A stretch of DNA of 64,000 nucleotides from Leucocoprinus leucothites (GCA_013368445.1 JAACJO010000007.1:806001-870000); one strand, 5' to 3'; shown: positions 34,855 to 47,058, numbered from the stretch's first letter. A program made the numbers and translations. The notes: generated from the letters alone by a model not told the origin.

Positions 34855-36503
34855 ATGGTCTGCGATGCACACTGACAATCACTTCATCTACTCACCACGC
34901 ACCTCCCTGCTCTCCAGGTTTTCGTCAATAGCAAGAAATTTGCTTGGTAATTGTCGTTCTTAGGGCTCACCTCTGCACAATCTCTCAACCCATATTTTAC
35001 AGTCAATCATGCATTAAAGGGCACCGATCTTCATCTTGCCATCATACCGACAGGCCGCTTTTCGAGATCAAGAAGAAAGGGCGCCCTGTCTCTCAATGCG
35101 AGAAATGCAGAGAGCTCCGGCAGTCCAAGAAATTTCACTCTAAGTGCACCTGTAGCCCCAAGTCTGATCCGGCGAGCCGTGGGGAGGTTCTAGCATCCAC
35201 AACGTCAAAGTGTATGCTGCCTTAGATTAACACTCACGTTTCTGTGGCTAATGGCCAGCTTCATAGCGCGTAGGTACATACCAATTGTCCCGGCCTTGCC
35301 AAATGGACTTCGAGATGTTTTTACCTCGTCTCAAGCCCCAGATTCACGCCCCGCAGACGCTCGACAGCGAGGTATTTTCGCTATTCACATTGTCTAGATG
35401 TGTTTCATTAGGTCATTTACGTTTGGTTTAGTGGACACCCTGCTGAACCCATGCACTTGCAAAAGTGTTTGGAAATGCAATTGTCGGCAGGCCCAGTCAT
35501 CTTCCCCCATTGACGAGTCTACGCCGGAGTCAACCGGAGACCTGGCCACCCTTGCTTATGTGGCTACAAGGAGTTGCTGCTGTACTTTGTGAGTATTATT
35601 TTCGTCAACGGCATTAAAGCCTCTTGACCTCATGGCATTAATCGCTCTCATAGACCGAGTTCCTTGGCACCTTCTTTGCCTTCTGGATCAGCCAAACATC
35701 ACACTTCTCGGACACCAAGCCCCCACCAGGGCTCGAACAAACGGCAGAAGCACCACCACGATCATAACCACAATCACCGCCATCAGCACAGTCCCTCTCC
35801 AGTGCTGGAACTCCCGCCGATCCAGACCTCTAGCGAATCACTACCGCTCCTTCCGAATCAGATACCTGATTTTGGATTCATGCCACCAATCAGTACCATA
35901 ACATCGCTAGCTGGCTCAGGGTGTACCTGCGGTGTTGAATGTGCATGTCCTGGGTGTGTTAAGCACCGTGGGCCCGTGCACGCTGCGAAAGATGTGCATG
36001 ACTGTACACAAGGAGAGTGCAGGACATGTATCGACAACCGATGCGGCATCGCTCTGCCTACTAGTACTTCACCGTTTTCGTCTATATCGGCTGCCTCCAC
36101 ATCATCTCCGACTTCTGTGGACTTCATCAACAAAAGTACTTCCCTCGACCGCTTCTTTGCGCGTGCTGCCGCATTGCCACCTCCGCCGCCCCGAATGGGC
36201 AATGGTGCTCAACTTGACCCCCGCGATATTGGCTCAGGCGTTGTTGCTTCATCAGTCAATTTACCGAAGTTGGAGTGTTGCGGTGGCAGTTGCAGTTGCC
36301 CGAATGGTCAGTGTGGATGTGGCACATCTTGTGGAGGGTGTTGCGCAGATATAGAATCTTCATCAACCCTAGTCGAGTCCCAAGCCACTTTCGGTGCCTC
36401 TCCGACTTTTTCCCCTGGAAGCAACACTGAAATCACTGTGGCACCTCAGTCATCCCTTGAGGTTCCTGCTGTGCCACTCAGAAGCTGCTGTGCGGGTAAA
36501 TAG
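34855..36503 (+). CDS. Copper-fist transcription factor
   Basis: A DNA-binding regulator of the Ace1/Mac1/Cuf1 class. Six exons are needed; the first is just the ATG (34855-34857), then 34918-34946, 35003-35211, 35267-35371, 35432-35588, 35654-36503, giving 450 aa. The copper fist is complete: MVFVNSKKFAC, SCIKGHRSSSCHH, TDRPLFEIKKKGRPVSQC, CRELRQSKKFHSKCTC, with the KGHR and KGRP DNA-contact motifs. IPIVPALPNGLRDVF follows. Downstream are Cys-rich clusters CTCKSVWKCNC, GCTCGVECACPGC and CCGGSCSCPNGQCGCG, like the copper-sensing repeats of Mac1 and Cuf1. A His-Asn run (HHHDHNHNH) may also hold metal. Likely role: copper or iron response, by family. Confidence 0.93.
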
Positions 36504-36989
36504 CCATAGTGGTCGTCATGTCCCCCTACTTTTTCATTGCGGTCTGATATCTTCTCCAACTTAAGTTTGACATCCTTTGCCCTCATTATCTGTTATTGTA
36601 TTTTCTAGTGGCAACATTTTTGCTAGCTTTGTTCCTTTTGATTTCCTGTTCAATCAGCATGAAGATATGATGGAAACGGGAATACTGTATTTTAAACCTC
36701 GTAGTGGTTGGATGGATGAATGGTTCGTGTTTCTTGATATGGTCAGCTAGTGCTCCAAAAGGTACTAGATAGTGCAGGTGGACGGTTAACATTTACACTG
36801 TCGTCGTTAGCACTGTACATATTGATATAAACTACAAAGAAAAGAAGAATATGTTCCATATCGAGGGCTGACCAACCTCCGATACAGAAAGCACTCGATC
36901 CCCAAGAAAGGCTGCTGTCCGCGATTTAAAATTACACACTCAATGTGGAACTCCATCAGCTAGACCAAGCAAAGACAGAAGAAAAAAGC
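36504..36989. other. Intergenic region between convergent genes
   Basis: 486 bp with the 3' UTRs of the copper-fist gene and the E2 gene. No other feature seen. Confidence 0.5.
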
Positions 36990-37939
36990 TTACGTGTCAT
37001 CTGTGATAGCAGAGCCCATGTCCGTCATAATGCTGTACGCGATCAGAGCAGGACAACACTTACCGTCGTAATGGAATTGGGTCTGGTCAGGATGGCGAGA
37101 TAAAACGGTTAGTGCCATTCAGGCCATACCACAGTCAATTCACACTGTACCTTCTTTGGATTGTCAGGAGCATTGCGAACATAGCGATCATTATCGATGG
37201 GCCTAGACAGACATCGGGTTTGAGTCATATATCAACGAGATAGATACGAGGAGCCCACCGTTCCTTCTTCTGAGGTAATAAGATTGATATTATACCATGA
37301 GTTATCATGAACATCATTTAACGCACAAAAGTGTCAAAATTACCTTGCATGACGCGAGCATGCTCTGTAGTGTTACACAGACAGCAGTGACGCTGAGAAC
37401 GGGAGACCATTCATTCCCAAGTATGGACGCGCAGATCTACAGACTATATCAACACCTTCAACAAGTGCAACGGAAATCGGACCAACATGGCCATTGGAAT
37501 ACACGTGCTATGGTTAAACAGAAACGCGTAAGTGAAAGTAAAATGACAGATGAAGTGGCGTACGGGGTGAATTGGAGCTTGACGCCCTTCTGTCACTACG
37601 AACTGGACAGCTGGAGAGGATATGGGGTATTGCCCATCGAACCGAAACTGAAGGGTGTATACTTCGCCCTGGTGGTAAATTCAATGTGAATGTACTTTGA
37701 CAGAACATTGGGAGGACGGGACCTTGTATTGGGATTCCCCCATAACCTCAATCGTGAACCACCAGAGTTCAAAGTTGTCCGCCTTGACGAGGTTGATTCC
37801 TGTTTTGAAGATTCACAGAAAAGCATTAATACAAAGTGCACAGGAGGGCATCAAAGACCTGGGGCATACCAACTGGACAGCCTTCTGTTTGAATTTCTTT
37901 CAACTCCTTCGCGAGCCTTCTGGCAGCTATTGAAGCCAT
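36990..37939 (-). CDS. UBE2W-type ubiquitin-conjugating enzyme
   Basis: An E2 that, in the animal homologue UBE2W, attaches ubiquitin to protein N-termini. No single frame shows it; nine exons do: 37939-37870, 37799-37723, 37668-37564, 37507-37487, 37436-37344, 37269-37259, 37202-37151, 37082-37064, 37000-36990, coding 152 aa (human 151). The order matches UBE2W: ARRLAKELKEIQTEGCPVG, YTLQFRFDGQYPISSPAVQF, the HPHVYSNGHIC active-site block with Cys93, EWSPVLSVTAVCVTLQSMLASCKKK, RPIDNDRYVRNAPDNPKKTQFHYDDDT. The disordered KKT..HYDDDT end is the UBE2W signature. Four exons are 11-21 nt. All joins keep frame. Confidence 0.9.
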
Positions 37940-38559
37940 GCTATGCCACAAAGTTACAGCTAGGAAAGCACCAGGGTATATAACAGATGGATTGAGCTCC
38001 TGCGCTTGCGTAGAAAGGTCCAAAGTGGGCTATGGTTCTCGTAGGATGTGTCCACCGGAGCTTCGTGAAAGCTGTGTTTATTCTTGCAGAAAGGCCCAAG
38101 AACGAATGAAAGCGTGATCTAACGGCCGCCCGTCACGTTAGAAGCCGTACAGCTCGTGATTCTAGTGACAAATAAAAGACCGTGCACGCGTTATTCGCTG
38201 TTATTCGAGGTTCGTAGAAGGGCACTGGTAGAGCTGTGGCCAGAGCGACATACTTGGACACGATATGATGTGATCTAGATCTGGACATCTCCGCCAAATA
38301 GAGGCAAACATCAATTTACATAAAGTCTGTTGACCATTTTTCCTTTTCTTTTCATGTCATTTGCGTCTCCACCTTAGAGTCACTTGTATTCCTGTTAATC
38401 ACAGAAGGGAATTGCAGGCGCTCGTGAAGACGCAGAATAACTTCATACCGCGTCACAGCAGAAATGTGCAGCATAGTGCACAGGCCTATGTGATCTGGCT
38501 TGGGACATCTACTCATAAGCTGTTTCTTTGAATATAAAATCACCCTCTATCTATTCCTA
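37940..38559. other. Intergenic region between E2 gene and HEM3
   Basis: 620 bp, both flanking genes on the minus strand. It should contain the E2 promoter and HEM3 3' UTR. Nothing else recognised. Confidence 0.5.
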
Positions 38560-39708
38560 TCATGCTTGTGCGGTATCTGCTGTCTTGGCTGCATCAATCC
38601 GTTGCTCCCTATCAACGTTAATATCATCTAAAATCTTCTTTGCGCCCGTTTCGATCAAGATTTTGGCCAACTTTACTCCCACTTGTTCCGCCTCTTCTAC
38701 ATTCAATATCCTCTCCTTCAGTGTGTGCTCAACGTGCTCTTGCCCATCGATAGAGGTCACTGAACCCGTCAACGTCAAAACACCAGCCTCGTCACTCTTC
38801 CATTCCATAGCCGAGGCCACGCCGACCGGTACACTGCAACCACCCTCTAGAACGCGTAAACAAGCTCGCTCGGCAAGGCATTTCCACTGTGTTTCTCTAT
38901 GAGTGATTTTTTTGCACAGTTCAATCGCATCTTTGTCGTCGCTTCGCACTTCAACGGCGAGTGCTCCTTGAGACACTGCATATAGAAGCGTTGGTGGACT
39001 AAGATCAGTAGTTATGCGATCACCCATCCCAAGCCGCACTAGGCCAGCCTTCGCAAGGACGAGAGCAGCATAAGGCCCATTGGGGTCATCCAACTTAGCC
39101 AATCGAGTATTTCTGATCCCGATATTAGTAGGATAGTGCAGTCTAAACACACATACTTACAAATTTCCACGCTGATTGATTAGTTAGATGATAGTTCAAC
39201 ATAAATGTGTAGATAAACACACCACGTCCAAAAACTTCAGCTTGGGGTACTTCCTCTTCAATTGCGCGACGCGTCTCACACTACTCGTCCCTATGACACT
39301 TCCCTCTGGAAGTTCGTCGAGATTCTTCCAGGGTTTACCCCGTTGTACGACTAAACTATCCACAGGGTCTTCTCTCTCCAGAATGGCACCCAAATAACAA
39401 CCAGCGGGCAAAGTTGTCGGTACATCCTTGAGTGAATGTACAAGCATATCCACAGCACACTCCTTGAGGGCGACCTCTAGCTCTTTCGTCCAAAGAGCCT
39501 TTCCCCCTAGTAGATATAGCGCCTGCGACTGATTTTTGTCTCCCGCAGTCGACATGAACGAGGTACTGAAAGTTGGGACGGTCTGTGCATTGTTCTCGTT
39601 TGCTGGGAGGAGTCCTTGGAGTGATGCAAGGACAGTGTTGGTCTGGATTTGTGCCAGTTGAGATGCACGGGATGCAAGGACGAAGTTGCGTGGTGAAGTA
39701 GTGGCCAT
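38560..39708 (-). CDS. HEM3: Hydroxymethylbilane synthase (porphobilinogen deaminase)
   Basis: Joins four porphobilinogens to hydroxymethylbilane, the third common step of heme synthesis, in the cytosol. Exons 39708-39223, 39171-39161 and 39112-38560 give 349 aa. Motifs: FVLASRASQLAQIQT, LYLLGGKALWTKELE, DMLVHSLKDVPTTLP, VIGTSSVRRVAQLKRKYP, RGNLNTRLAKLD (built across the 11-nt exon), and EGGCSVPVGV with Cys258, which binds the dipyrromethane cofactor. An in-frame ATG at 39729 would add seven residues; 39708 fits family starts better. Confidence 0.97.
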
Positions 39709-40327
39709 TGTTGTGGTCAGTTCATACACAGGATTACCGGTTAGATCATATTTTCGTTGAGATGATTAGATCACCCGAAATTACAATAGCCACGTGCCAT
39801 TCGATCATAGTGTATTTCTCCGGTTTGCTGTTAAGCCACGACCAATGCAAGGGCCCACATACTTGCAACTTTAAAATCCTGACAATTTACTGCCTTCGAA
39901 GCTTAAGTTGCAGCTAGGGAACAATGGTCTCGTGTTCACCTAGGCTGAGCGTCTTCAATTGCGAGGCCCTTGATTTCGAATCTAGACCTTTCAGTCTGAT
40001 GGGAGTGAATACCGTACTATAGTAACGGCCAATAGTCTCTACAACAACATCGTCGGAAATGTGGTGCAGCGGTGTTCCTCGAGATGATGATATATTGTTA
40101 TCTCAAATAAAGCCCACGCACGAAAGATTACGAAGCAGTGTTAATTTTGAAGGAAATTTCAATGGAGCAAAAAGAAAGAAACAGGGTGAAAGATGGTTGG
40201 TTAGATAGCCGCTGGGAGTGGGAAGTGTCTATAGGACATATGGACATGAAAGCTTTCGGCTCATGCGTCGGATAGGAGGTATATGAACATCGTACGGTGG
40301 TCCCAAAAGTAGGATTATGCTAAGAAC
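39709..40327. other. Intergenic region between HEM3 and the GID1-like gene
   Basis: About 620 bp, HEM3 promoter plus the 3' UTR of the next gene. A tRNA T-arm look-alike near 39970 was checked and rejected. Confidence 0.5.
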
Positions 40328-43008
40328 CTATGTTTCCAGGAACTCTCTTGGCATATCTGCAAACACAGCTGATCCTACGCCAGTCACACCGAGCTGGGTC
40401 ATGCAGGCAGCTGTGTGTCGATAAACCATCTCCAAGGTTGGTCTGACTGGCCTGCCTTGAGATTCTTTAAAGACAGGTGGTCAGACATACTCTCAGAATC
40501 CACATCAGCGACTTACTTAAGATTGCTTCATTCACCTCATTGGCCAGTGCAATGCGGGCTTCATGTCCAGCTACCTCAGCCGTATCACCCCCAGCCTCAA
40601 GTGGGTTGTGCCAAGCAATCACGCTCGATGCTTGCTCAAACATCTGCCTCAGCTCTGGTCGCTTTTCGAGTTTATAGTCATTGTTGAAGTTCTGCCCATA
40701 TTCAATTGCCCTTGTCAGAGCGGCTTCAAAGTCACTTGTTGTAGGTGGCTTAGAATCGAATCTAGTCCCGGAGGGTGGCCTAGGAGAATCTGATTTCGAT
40801 TGCTCGATTGGTGGGGGATAAACGGGAGGAGTAAATGATAGTGCATCCTCGTCAATATCCATATTCATGCCGTCGTCGTCCAAAATTTGCCGGCTATTGC
40901 TTGGGCGTGAGAAATCGGCCGGTGACTCCTCGCGTTCCTTCCCATTGCTCATTCTTCGTTTGATCTCGTTCGTCTCCAGTATCAGCTCTACGAGTTTCCT
41001 ACACCGAAGTTTGAAAAGGACGAGACCATCCTCAGCCTCTAGGACAGCGGGATAATGTTTTCGGATCTCTTCGAGTGCCGTGTCGATATCACCATTGGTT
41101 ACTGAATTAACGATCCCTGTCCGTCTCTCAATATCGCCCTCAAAGTCATCCAACTCATCGCTCTCGGTAACACAATCCATGTCAACATCACTTTCAGGTA
41201 CCGTACTGACACTGCTTTGCTGCTTTTGGAAGGCTCGGGCCGTTTTGGCGTAACCGTGATGAACGAGGTACGACAACACTAGCTGATTTAACACAGACTT
41301 TGACTCGTCCTCTGTCAATGCCGAGGGGGGTTCTGTAATTGTGATGAGGCTTTTGATGGCATTTTTGTGGTATCGTCGATGCAGCAGGGTCGAGTCAAGC
41401 GGTGTTTTCATAATTGCAACCCAGGTAGCGTTTCTTCTTTGGTGGACATGATCCTCGATGTCAAACCTGAACGGCTCATGCCCAAAGTTGACACGAGCAC
41501 AGTCTCCCGGGTGCCGCAGACCGACGACGGGGTATAATTCAACGCCATCCTTGCCGACGTCATCAAATATGGGGCCTTTGAAGATTATTCAGATATAGCT
41601 TGGTGAAGACAGGGAACAAGGTCATACCGAGGTAGTTCTGATTTTTGGTATAAAACATCTTGTGGGTGGTGAAGTCGATTCCACAACCAATGATATCACC
41701 AACTGGGATTCCAAGGAGTGGACGTCAGGTCTTATAAATCCGCTGTAGTTTTCCACCTACATCCAAAGGTCTGAGCGTATGCCACATTAGGTCTTCCGTT
41801 TTCGTAAGCATGTCCATCGTCCCCGTAGTATCCCCAAGAGTTTGGCTCCCAGCCGGGAAGCTGGGAGAACTTGACATTGCGAGAACCAAAACTGCACCTA
41901 AGAATACAATTGTAGAGAGACAAGCGTAAGATACTCACCCAATGCTAATGTGGCTATGATCGTAGGCACAAACATGAGCATAAACTCAGTTTCCGAGTAA
42001 AAGTCGCAACTCACCTCTTCTGCTCCTTGCACCTAATTTCAACCTCGAAGTAATAGATACCGCAGGCAGGTGGAACGGGATGGTTTGCCCTTCCATTAGC
42101 AGCATGCTCTTTATCACTGTTATTAGGGCCTAGATTACAAGCTTAGAAACAGTTCTGTTATTAAAGAATAATTCAACAAGACGATACACACCATGATGTG
42201 AAATCTCTCGCCCGTCGTGAGACACAGAGAGTGAATTTGAACGGGCTTGATCACTCCACCTTGTCGGTAAGGGGTATGTCACCTGTTCTTCAGGAATCAC
42301 AGGCGTCGGCACAGTGCCAGCGTCCTTGCTTGGCGGCGGTGGACTTGGACTACTGTCCTCGTCGCTGTCCGTGGAAGGTGACATTGCATACCCGTGAGAT
42401 GGAATACTGCTAGCTGGTGGTGTAACTTTTCTCGGAGGCGCCGGTCCTGACAGAGTAGGCGAAGTCGTTTCAGTGACCAACAAATCCCGCAAGGCAGAAT
42501 GATCCAGATATGCAGGCCTTGGGAACGACACAGAGGTGTTTGGTAGCGGAGGAATACTAGGAGTGTGTCGCTGCGCACTGACAGATCGAGCACCAACTCC
42601 GCTTGTTCTCCGTGTTTGGGTAGGGGAGTGAGCTGGGATACAAGGGCTATCGACACTTCGTGAGGTATCCAGAGTAGCGTGAACCACCCTTGGCTCAAAG
42701 TTCGTGCTCACACGCACCGGCGGGCGACCTGTGTGACTTGTTGAAAGAGTCGCTGAACGAGATAATAGCCTCGTCGGTGAAACTGATACTGAGACGGGAT
42801 CGTGGATCGACCTGTGACTCGTTGATACACTTCTTGCTACGTCAACGCCTCCAGAACGATAGGAGAACCCTTGAGTGCTTGAAAGGCGGGGGCGAGAGGG
42901 TGATATGGTAGGGATAGAGATGACAGACTCGATGTTACGTGTTGACGACGAAGCGGAGGGATTCCTCGGAATTGGGATGCTCGAGGATCGTCCAGGACGA
43001 CTGGCCAT
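40328..43008 (-). CDS. GID1/VID30-like (RanBPM) SPRY-LisH-CTLH protein
   Basis: Homologue of the scaffold of the GID/CTLH ubiquitin ligase, which in yeast degrades gluconeogenic enzymes. Seven exons (43008-42192, 42129-42015, 41953-41939, 41897-41761, 41702-41628, 41575-40517, 40464-40328) give 784 aa. A Ser/Pro-rich N-terminus of about 270 residues precedes a SPRY domain (PACGIYYFEVEI, HISIG, LPGWEPNSWGYYGDDGHAY, DIIGCGIDFTTHKMFYTKN, LYPVVGLRHPGDCARVNFG), then LisH (LNQLVLSYLVHHGYAKTARAF), CTLH (RRTGIVNSVTNGDIDTALEEI) and the CRA C-terminus (VYRHTAACMTQLGV). The 15-nt exon 3 encodes HISIG. It is divergent from UMP1. Confidence 0.93.
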
Positions 43009-43259
43009 GATGTAATTGGTCAGCAGAAATATATCAGTAATTTATGAGAGATTTGAGGAGGGTCCAGCAGATACAAGCTATAGTTTGAATCAAGGGGAAG
43101 GTAGTGAGGGAAAGGAGAATTAGTGACGAAGACTCGGAGTGCGGGGAAACCAAGAGCCAAGTGCTTCAGTGATAACTCGTGACCCTGTCACATTTGCCAT
43201 TCACGATTGTTGATCAACGCCGTCACTCATCTTACGCGTTCACCATAACTTCGAGCATC

Positions 43260-43881
43260 ATGGTATGTTCTGTTCTTTAGATACACGGCGAATACGGCTA
43301 ACAAATAATAGGAATCTTCACTCAGACTCGTGCCTAAAAGCAGCGAGAAGTTTGCCTCCGTTTCTGATACTGCCAATAGCCTTGGCTTGCATGATACCCT
43401 CACTTATGGGCCGCGTAATCTTGCTACTGAGGTCAAGTCCACGGGAGGGCTTAAAGACAGATTAGAGAACGTCAGTCTACCGGTCCTCTACTTGTCCTTC
43501 AACTGATCAGCTCGGCTTCAGTGGGAAGAAACCCAGGATATGACCAAGTTCACCATGTTGCGCAATACATTTGGCATGCATGCACCCATGCGGCTGCTGA
43601 TGGAACGCAAACTCGTCAATTCTGTATGTCCATCATTGCACCTGGAGTAGACCAAGCCACTTACTTGCTCAAGCAGGCTCCTTCCTTCCCCGGAATACCT
43701 CAGTCCAATTTGCACCTGGATATCTTGATGGGTCGAGATGAGCTCATTGAGCCCGCGGACATCTTCCTCGGTTTGTCTCTGCCTGTTTGTCAGAAACATT
43801 GAACTGAAACCGTTCTTAGGTATGGAAACTGGGCCCTCAATAGATAGCCGCAGAGAGTTGGAAAAGAAATACCGCGTATAA
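43260..43881 (+). CDS. UMP1: Proteasome maturation factor Ump1 (POMP)
   Basis: A short-lived chaperone for 20S proteasome assembly. Five exons (43260-43262, 43312-43470, 43522-43623, 43677-43770, 43820-43881) give 139 aa, the family length. Sequence pattern: ESSLRLVPKS, LGLHDTLTYGPRNLATEVKS, LENWEETQDMTKFTMLRNTFGMHAPMRLLMERKLV, PGIPQSNLHLDILMGRDELIEPADIF. The first exon holds only the ATG. The acceptor of exon 4 is a tandem AAGCAG (43671-43676), so one Gln may be optional. It shares 251 bp with the divergent GID1-like gene. Confidence 0.96.
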
Positions 43882-44019
43882 CTTGTCTTTTCTCCCATCA
43901 TGTATCAATAGGATATTCGGTTTACAGCATCACTAAACAAGCAGTTGTACACACGAATGGAAAATTTAATCATTGAGCCAGATATTCAAAGCAACCTGCC
44001 AGCAACCACCTAGTAAGCA

Positions 44020-45853
44020 TCATGCTACCCAAGGCTCTTCTTTCAATTCAACACCCTCGCACTCGAGAATTCCTTGTACAACAACGTTCTTCGCACTGAC
44101 GACACAGCCCTCCAGGAAAGGAATTCCGGGGAATGCGTACGATCCACATATCCAAATGCCAGGATTCTTTGCACCCGAAAGTCGGCCAGCACCTTGTAAA
44201 GGCCCTAGCTTTGTCCTTGCCACAGCGGGGCACTCCCACCACCTCCTATCCTTCTCCTGACAAAAGCCCTGCAAGGCCTTCCGCGCCTCAACTGTCGGTA
44301 CCGCCCTCTCCATCCTAGCAACACTTAGAATCGAACCTTTCTTGGGGGGTATATATAGATTAGTCGACTGATAGACTGTTGATAAATGGGCCGGGTATCC
44401 TTTCGGCCTGGGTAATGCATGTGTCACCATAGCATAGGAGCTCGACACACAGACAGAAGAATCCCGTTCTGGGTGTTTCTCCGAGTCTCCGAGCTCATGA
44501 CCATGATAATAAATCAGATTCAGCTCACGATGGTCTCGAGGATCGTCAGGTAAGAGGGTATCGTCGGTATGATTGACAACAACAGCCGTTCGGTATCGGA
44601 ACTTGCTCAGAGCTTCTGCTTGCTGTAGCATGTTGTGCTTGAAAGGTTTAGTCTGCGACGCTGGACTCTGGGGAAGCTTCGAAGCCCAACCAGTGAGAAT
44701 CGAAGCAGCAGTCTTGGCTTCTGTCGCGAAAATGACGTGGTCAAAATCATGTAGCGTTTCTTGTTCCCCTGACGGTTTTACGTAAGTGACAGATGCCAAG
44801 TGAGGAGTCTTGGGATCTAAGGATATTGAAGTGATGGGAGCAGAAACGTGAATGTTCTTCAGTTCCTTGCTTAGCTCGGTAACAACGTCACGAACGCCAT
44901 TGGCTAGAACATAGTGGCGTGTACCGATTGTCAGCCAAATGAAGTCTAAGCAGATACGGTCTGTTAGAGTCAATGAGGTGCATTATCAAGAAAATATGAC
45001 GCACCTAGGAACTCTACCGCAGGGTAGTTCAGGATATCATCTACGGTGGCTGTACACATCCCAGACCACATAGGTATCATGACGTCGCGAACGTAACTTT
45101 TCCAGGCAATGTCGAGACCAATCCAACGAGCGAGGAGACTCTTTGGTGTAACTTCTTCAGCCCACTGTCCGAATGATTTCTCTTCGAGATCGGCTGATCT
45201 GAGGAAAGGCGCGGCGTAGAAGGCGGACATGAGGAAGCAGAGAAGGGTCTCCATAGTCATCAATACGAAGACGGTCCAAGACCAGAGCTGGAAAGGAAAA
45301 CCACTAAGAACCGAACCCTTCGGTTGAGTAGTGAGTGAAGACGGCCTTCCGAAGCCTGCGCGTCCAGAAGAGCCATTGTAAATGAAGGTCGTAGTTATCT
45401 TTCGCTTAGAGGTCGGAGTAGACGAGGTGAACAGGGAAAACGAGTAGGAGAAATCAGCTTGGCGGATCTTGACACCAATACTCTTGTACATAGATATTAG
45501 CTGCGGATAGTAACCTAAAAGTAGTCGTCGGTCAATGCATGGTGGCCAGGTGAGTAGAAGGTTTCGTGCGCGTTCACCTCCTTGAAAAGTCCGCATTGGA
45601 ACGTCAATCCTCCACTTATCACTTGACTGGGAGTCGGTCAACGACATTGATGCAGCGTCCATCCCAAGCGAATCGGCCTAAATTCCTGTCAGCTTAAGCG
45701 TTGGTGAACTGAACGTTTCGGAACACTCACCTTCTCAAAAAGATGGACTTCAAAGTTCACATCTTCGGTTTTCATGGGACGGGTTAATAGCCATGCTGCT
45801 GTCAGCCCAGCTAAACCACTACCAGCAACCGCTACTTTCACTATGCGTGGCAT
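44020..45853 (-). CDS. FAD-dependent amine-oxidase-like oxidoreductase
   Basis: Four exons (45853-45731, 45677-45578, 45514-45005, 44945-44020) give 552 aa. The N-terminus is a Rossmann FAD motif (VKVAVAGSGLAGLTAAWLL, then VHLFEK). Further blocks are FQGGYYPQLISMYKSIGVK, a hydrophobic segment WTVFVLMTMETLLCFLMSA, DFDHVIFATEAKTAASIL and the C-terminal FAD motif GIWICGSYAFPGIPFLEGCVVSAKNV. The best general match is the NAD(P)/FAD-binding amine oxidase group of COG2907. Substrate unknown. The mid-protein hydrophobic stretch may anchor it in a membrane. Its stop is 138 bp from that of UMP1, convergent. Confidence 0.85.
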
Positions 45854-46443
45854 GATAGAGTATGTAGGAGAAACGGGGGGAAAAGGCTGTCCAACGACCC
45901 TGAGCAATTTGTTGGTCCGGGTGATTTATATCAAGAAAGGAGTGCAAGAACCGACCGAGAAAGTAGTACGTAGGTCGATGTGGGCCAATTTATGAACGCC
46001 TCACAAGCGTCCGGTTGCCTACATTTCGGCGTGAGATTTGATGTCTGGAATACCGCCCTAAGTGTGTTAGAACATGAAATTTCTCAGGCTGTCGACAAAA
46101 TCACACTTTCTCGAGCTCGACCTGTTGCGCAATTGTGCTGACACAGACTTGGCGGATTGAACGCTACTTAGAAACCCGGTCGTTGTAGGACATCGAAGCT
46201 GCTCACGCTCCTAACGCCAGCCCAGAATAATCAGCGTCCGGCAGCATCGACAATTCTAGGTCAACGTGTTTATGTACATAATTGCCGTAAGTGCAGAAGG
46301 AGCATTATTCATGTCCCTTTATCCTTCCCATTTGAGGAGACAAACGAAATGAAAACCGCAGGGAGGAGTGTACCGCATTGCAACTGCGATTAACACCTGA
46401 TCTGGTGAGAGGAAACTAGTTCTGCGACGGGCTGGTAGTGGTA
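45854..46443. other. Intergenic region left of the TIR element
   Basis: 590 bp with the promoter of the FAD oxidoreductase and unassigned sequence up to the element's TA flank. No gene seen. Confidence 0.5.
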
Positions 46444-46468
46444 CAGTCGAGTCTGTCTTAACTGATAG
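46444..46468 (+). repeat. Left terminal inverted repeat
   Basis: 25 bp, exact reverse complement of 47059-47083. Confidence 0.95.
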
Positions 46469-46533
46469 GCCTCCGTCACGCCCTGGAGCTATCAGTTTTG
46501 ACTGGTATTACTTTCGAAATATATACTTTGAAA

Positions 46534-46547
46534 TATATATATATATA
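46534..46547. repeat. TA microsatellite inside the TIR element
   Basis: Seven TA units within an A/T-rich stretch near the left end of the element. Confidence 0.7.
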
Positions 46548-47058
46548 ATAATAGCAATATTCTTGGGTTATTAAGCGCCAAAATATATGTTGTGCGAGCG
46601 GATGTTTTGAGCTATTGTCAATGACAGCAAAGATAGGTAGGCATAAACGACAAACTCAGTGATCATATATGCACCAGAAGCTGCCCCATTGTGCATGAGT
46701 TGAATATTTTTGGCCCTTGGAAAAGTGCAGCGTACGTCCTGCAGATATTCCCGCGGGATGCCGGAGTGCTTGGCAAATTGCGGGAACTTAGGCATCACCA
46801 GATTCTTTAATTCTTGAAGGCTAGCGACCCAGGATTAAGGTCAATTAAGCTTGAAAATCGTTTATTCTACCATACATTAGGCTTCTGGGCCCTCCAGGAG
46901 GGGGTATTTTCCGGGAGCGCCCATCAGTTTTCACTTCCGAAGGCCTATGTATCAATATTACTTATGACAAACCTATCAGTTATCAGTTCATATCTCTGCT
47001 AACCAACTTGGTCACGGCCCAAACCCTATCAGGTATGACAGACTATTAGTTATGATAG

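Noticed and set aside
37297..37983. Plus-strand ORFs of 78-130 codons over the E2 gene
   Set aside because: They are antisense to the well-supported UBE2W exons and have no recognisable domain.
39935..39999. tRNA-like stretch with a T-arm look-alike (GATTTCGAATC) and a GGTCT/AGACC pairing
   Set aside because: Only about 63 nt between the pairing ends, no proper D-arm A box and no clear anticodon stem.
46571..46798. 75-codon ORF inside the TIR element
   Set aside because: Too short and without DDE/D or helix-turn-helix motifs; not evidence of a transposase.
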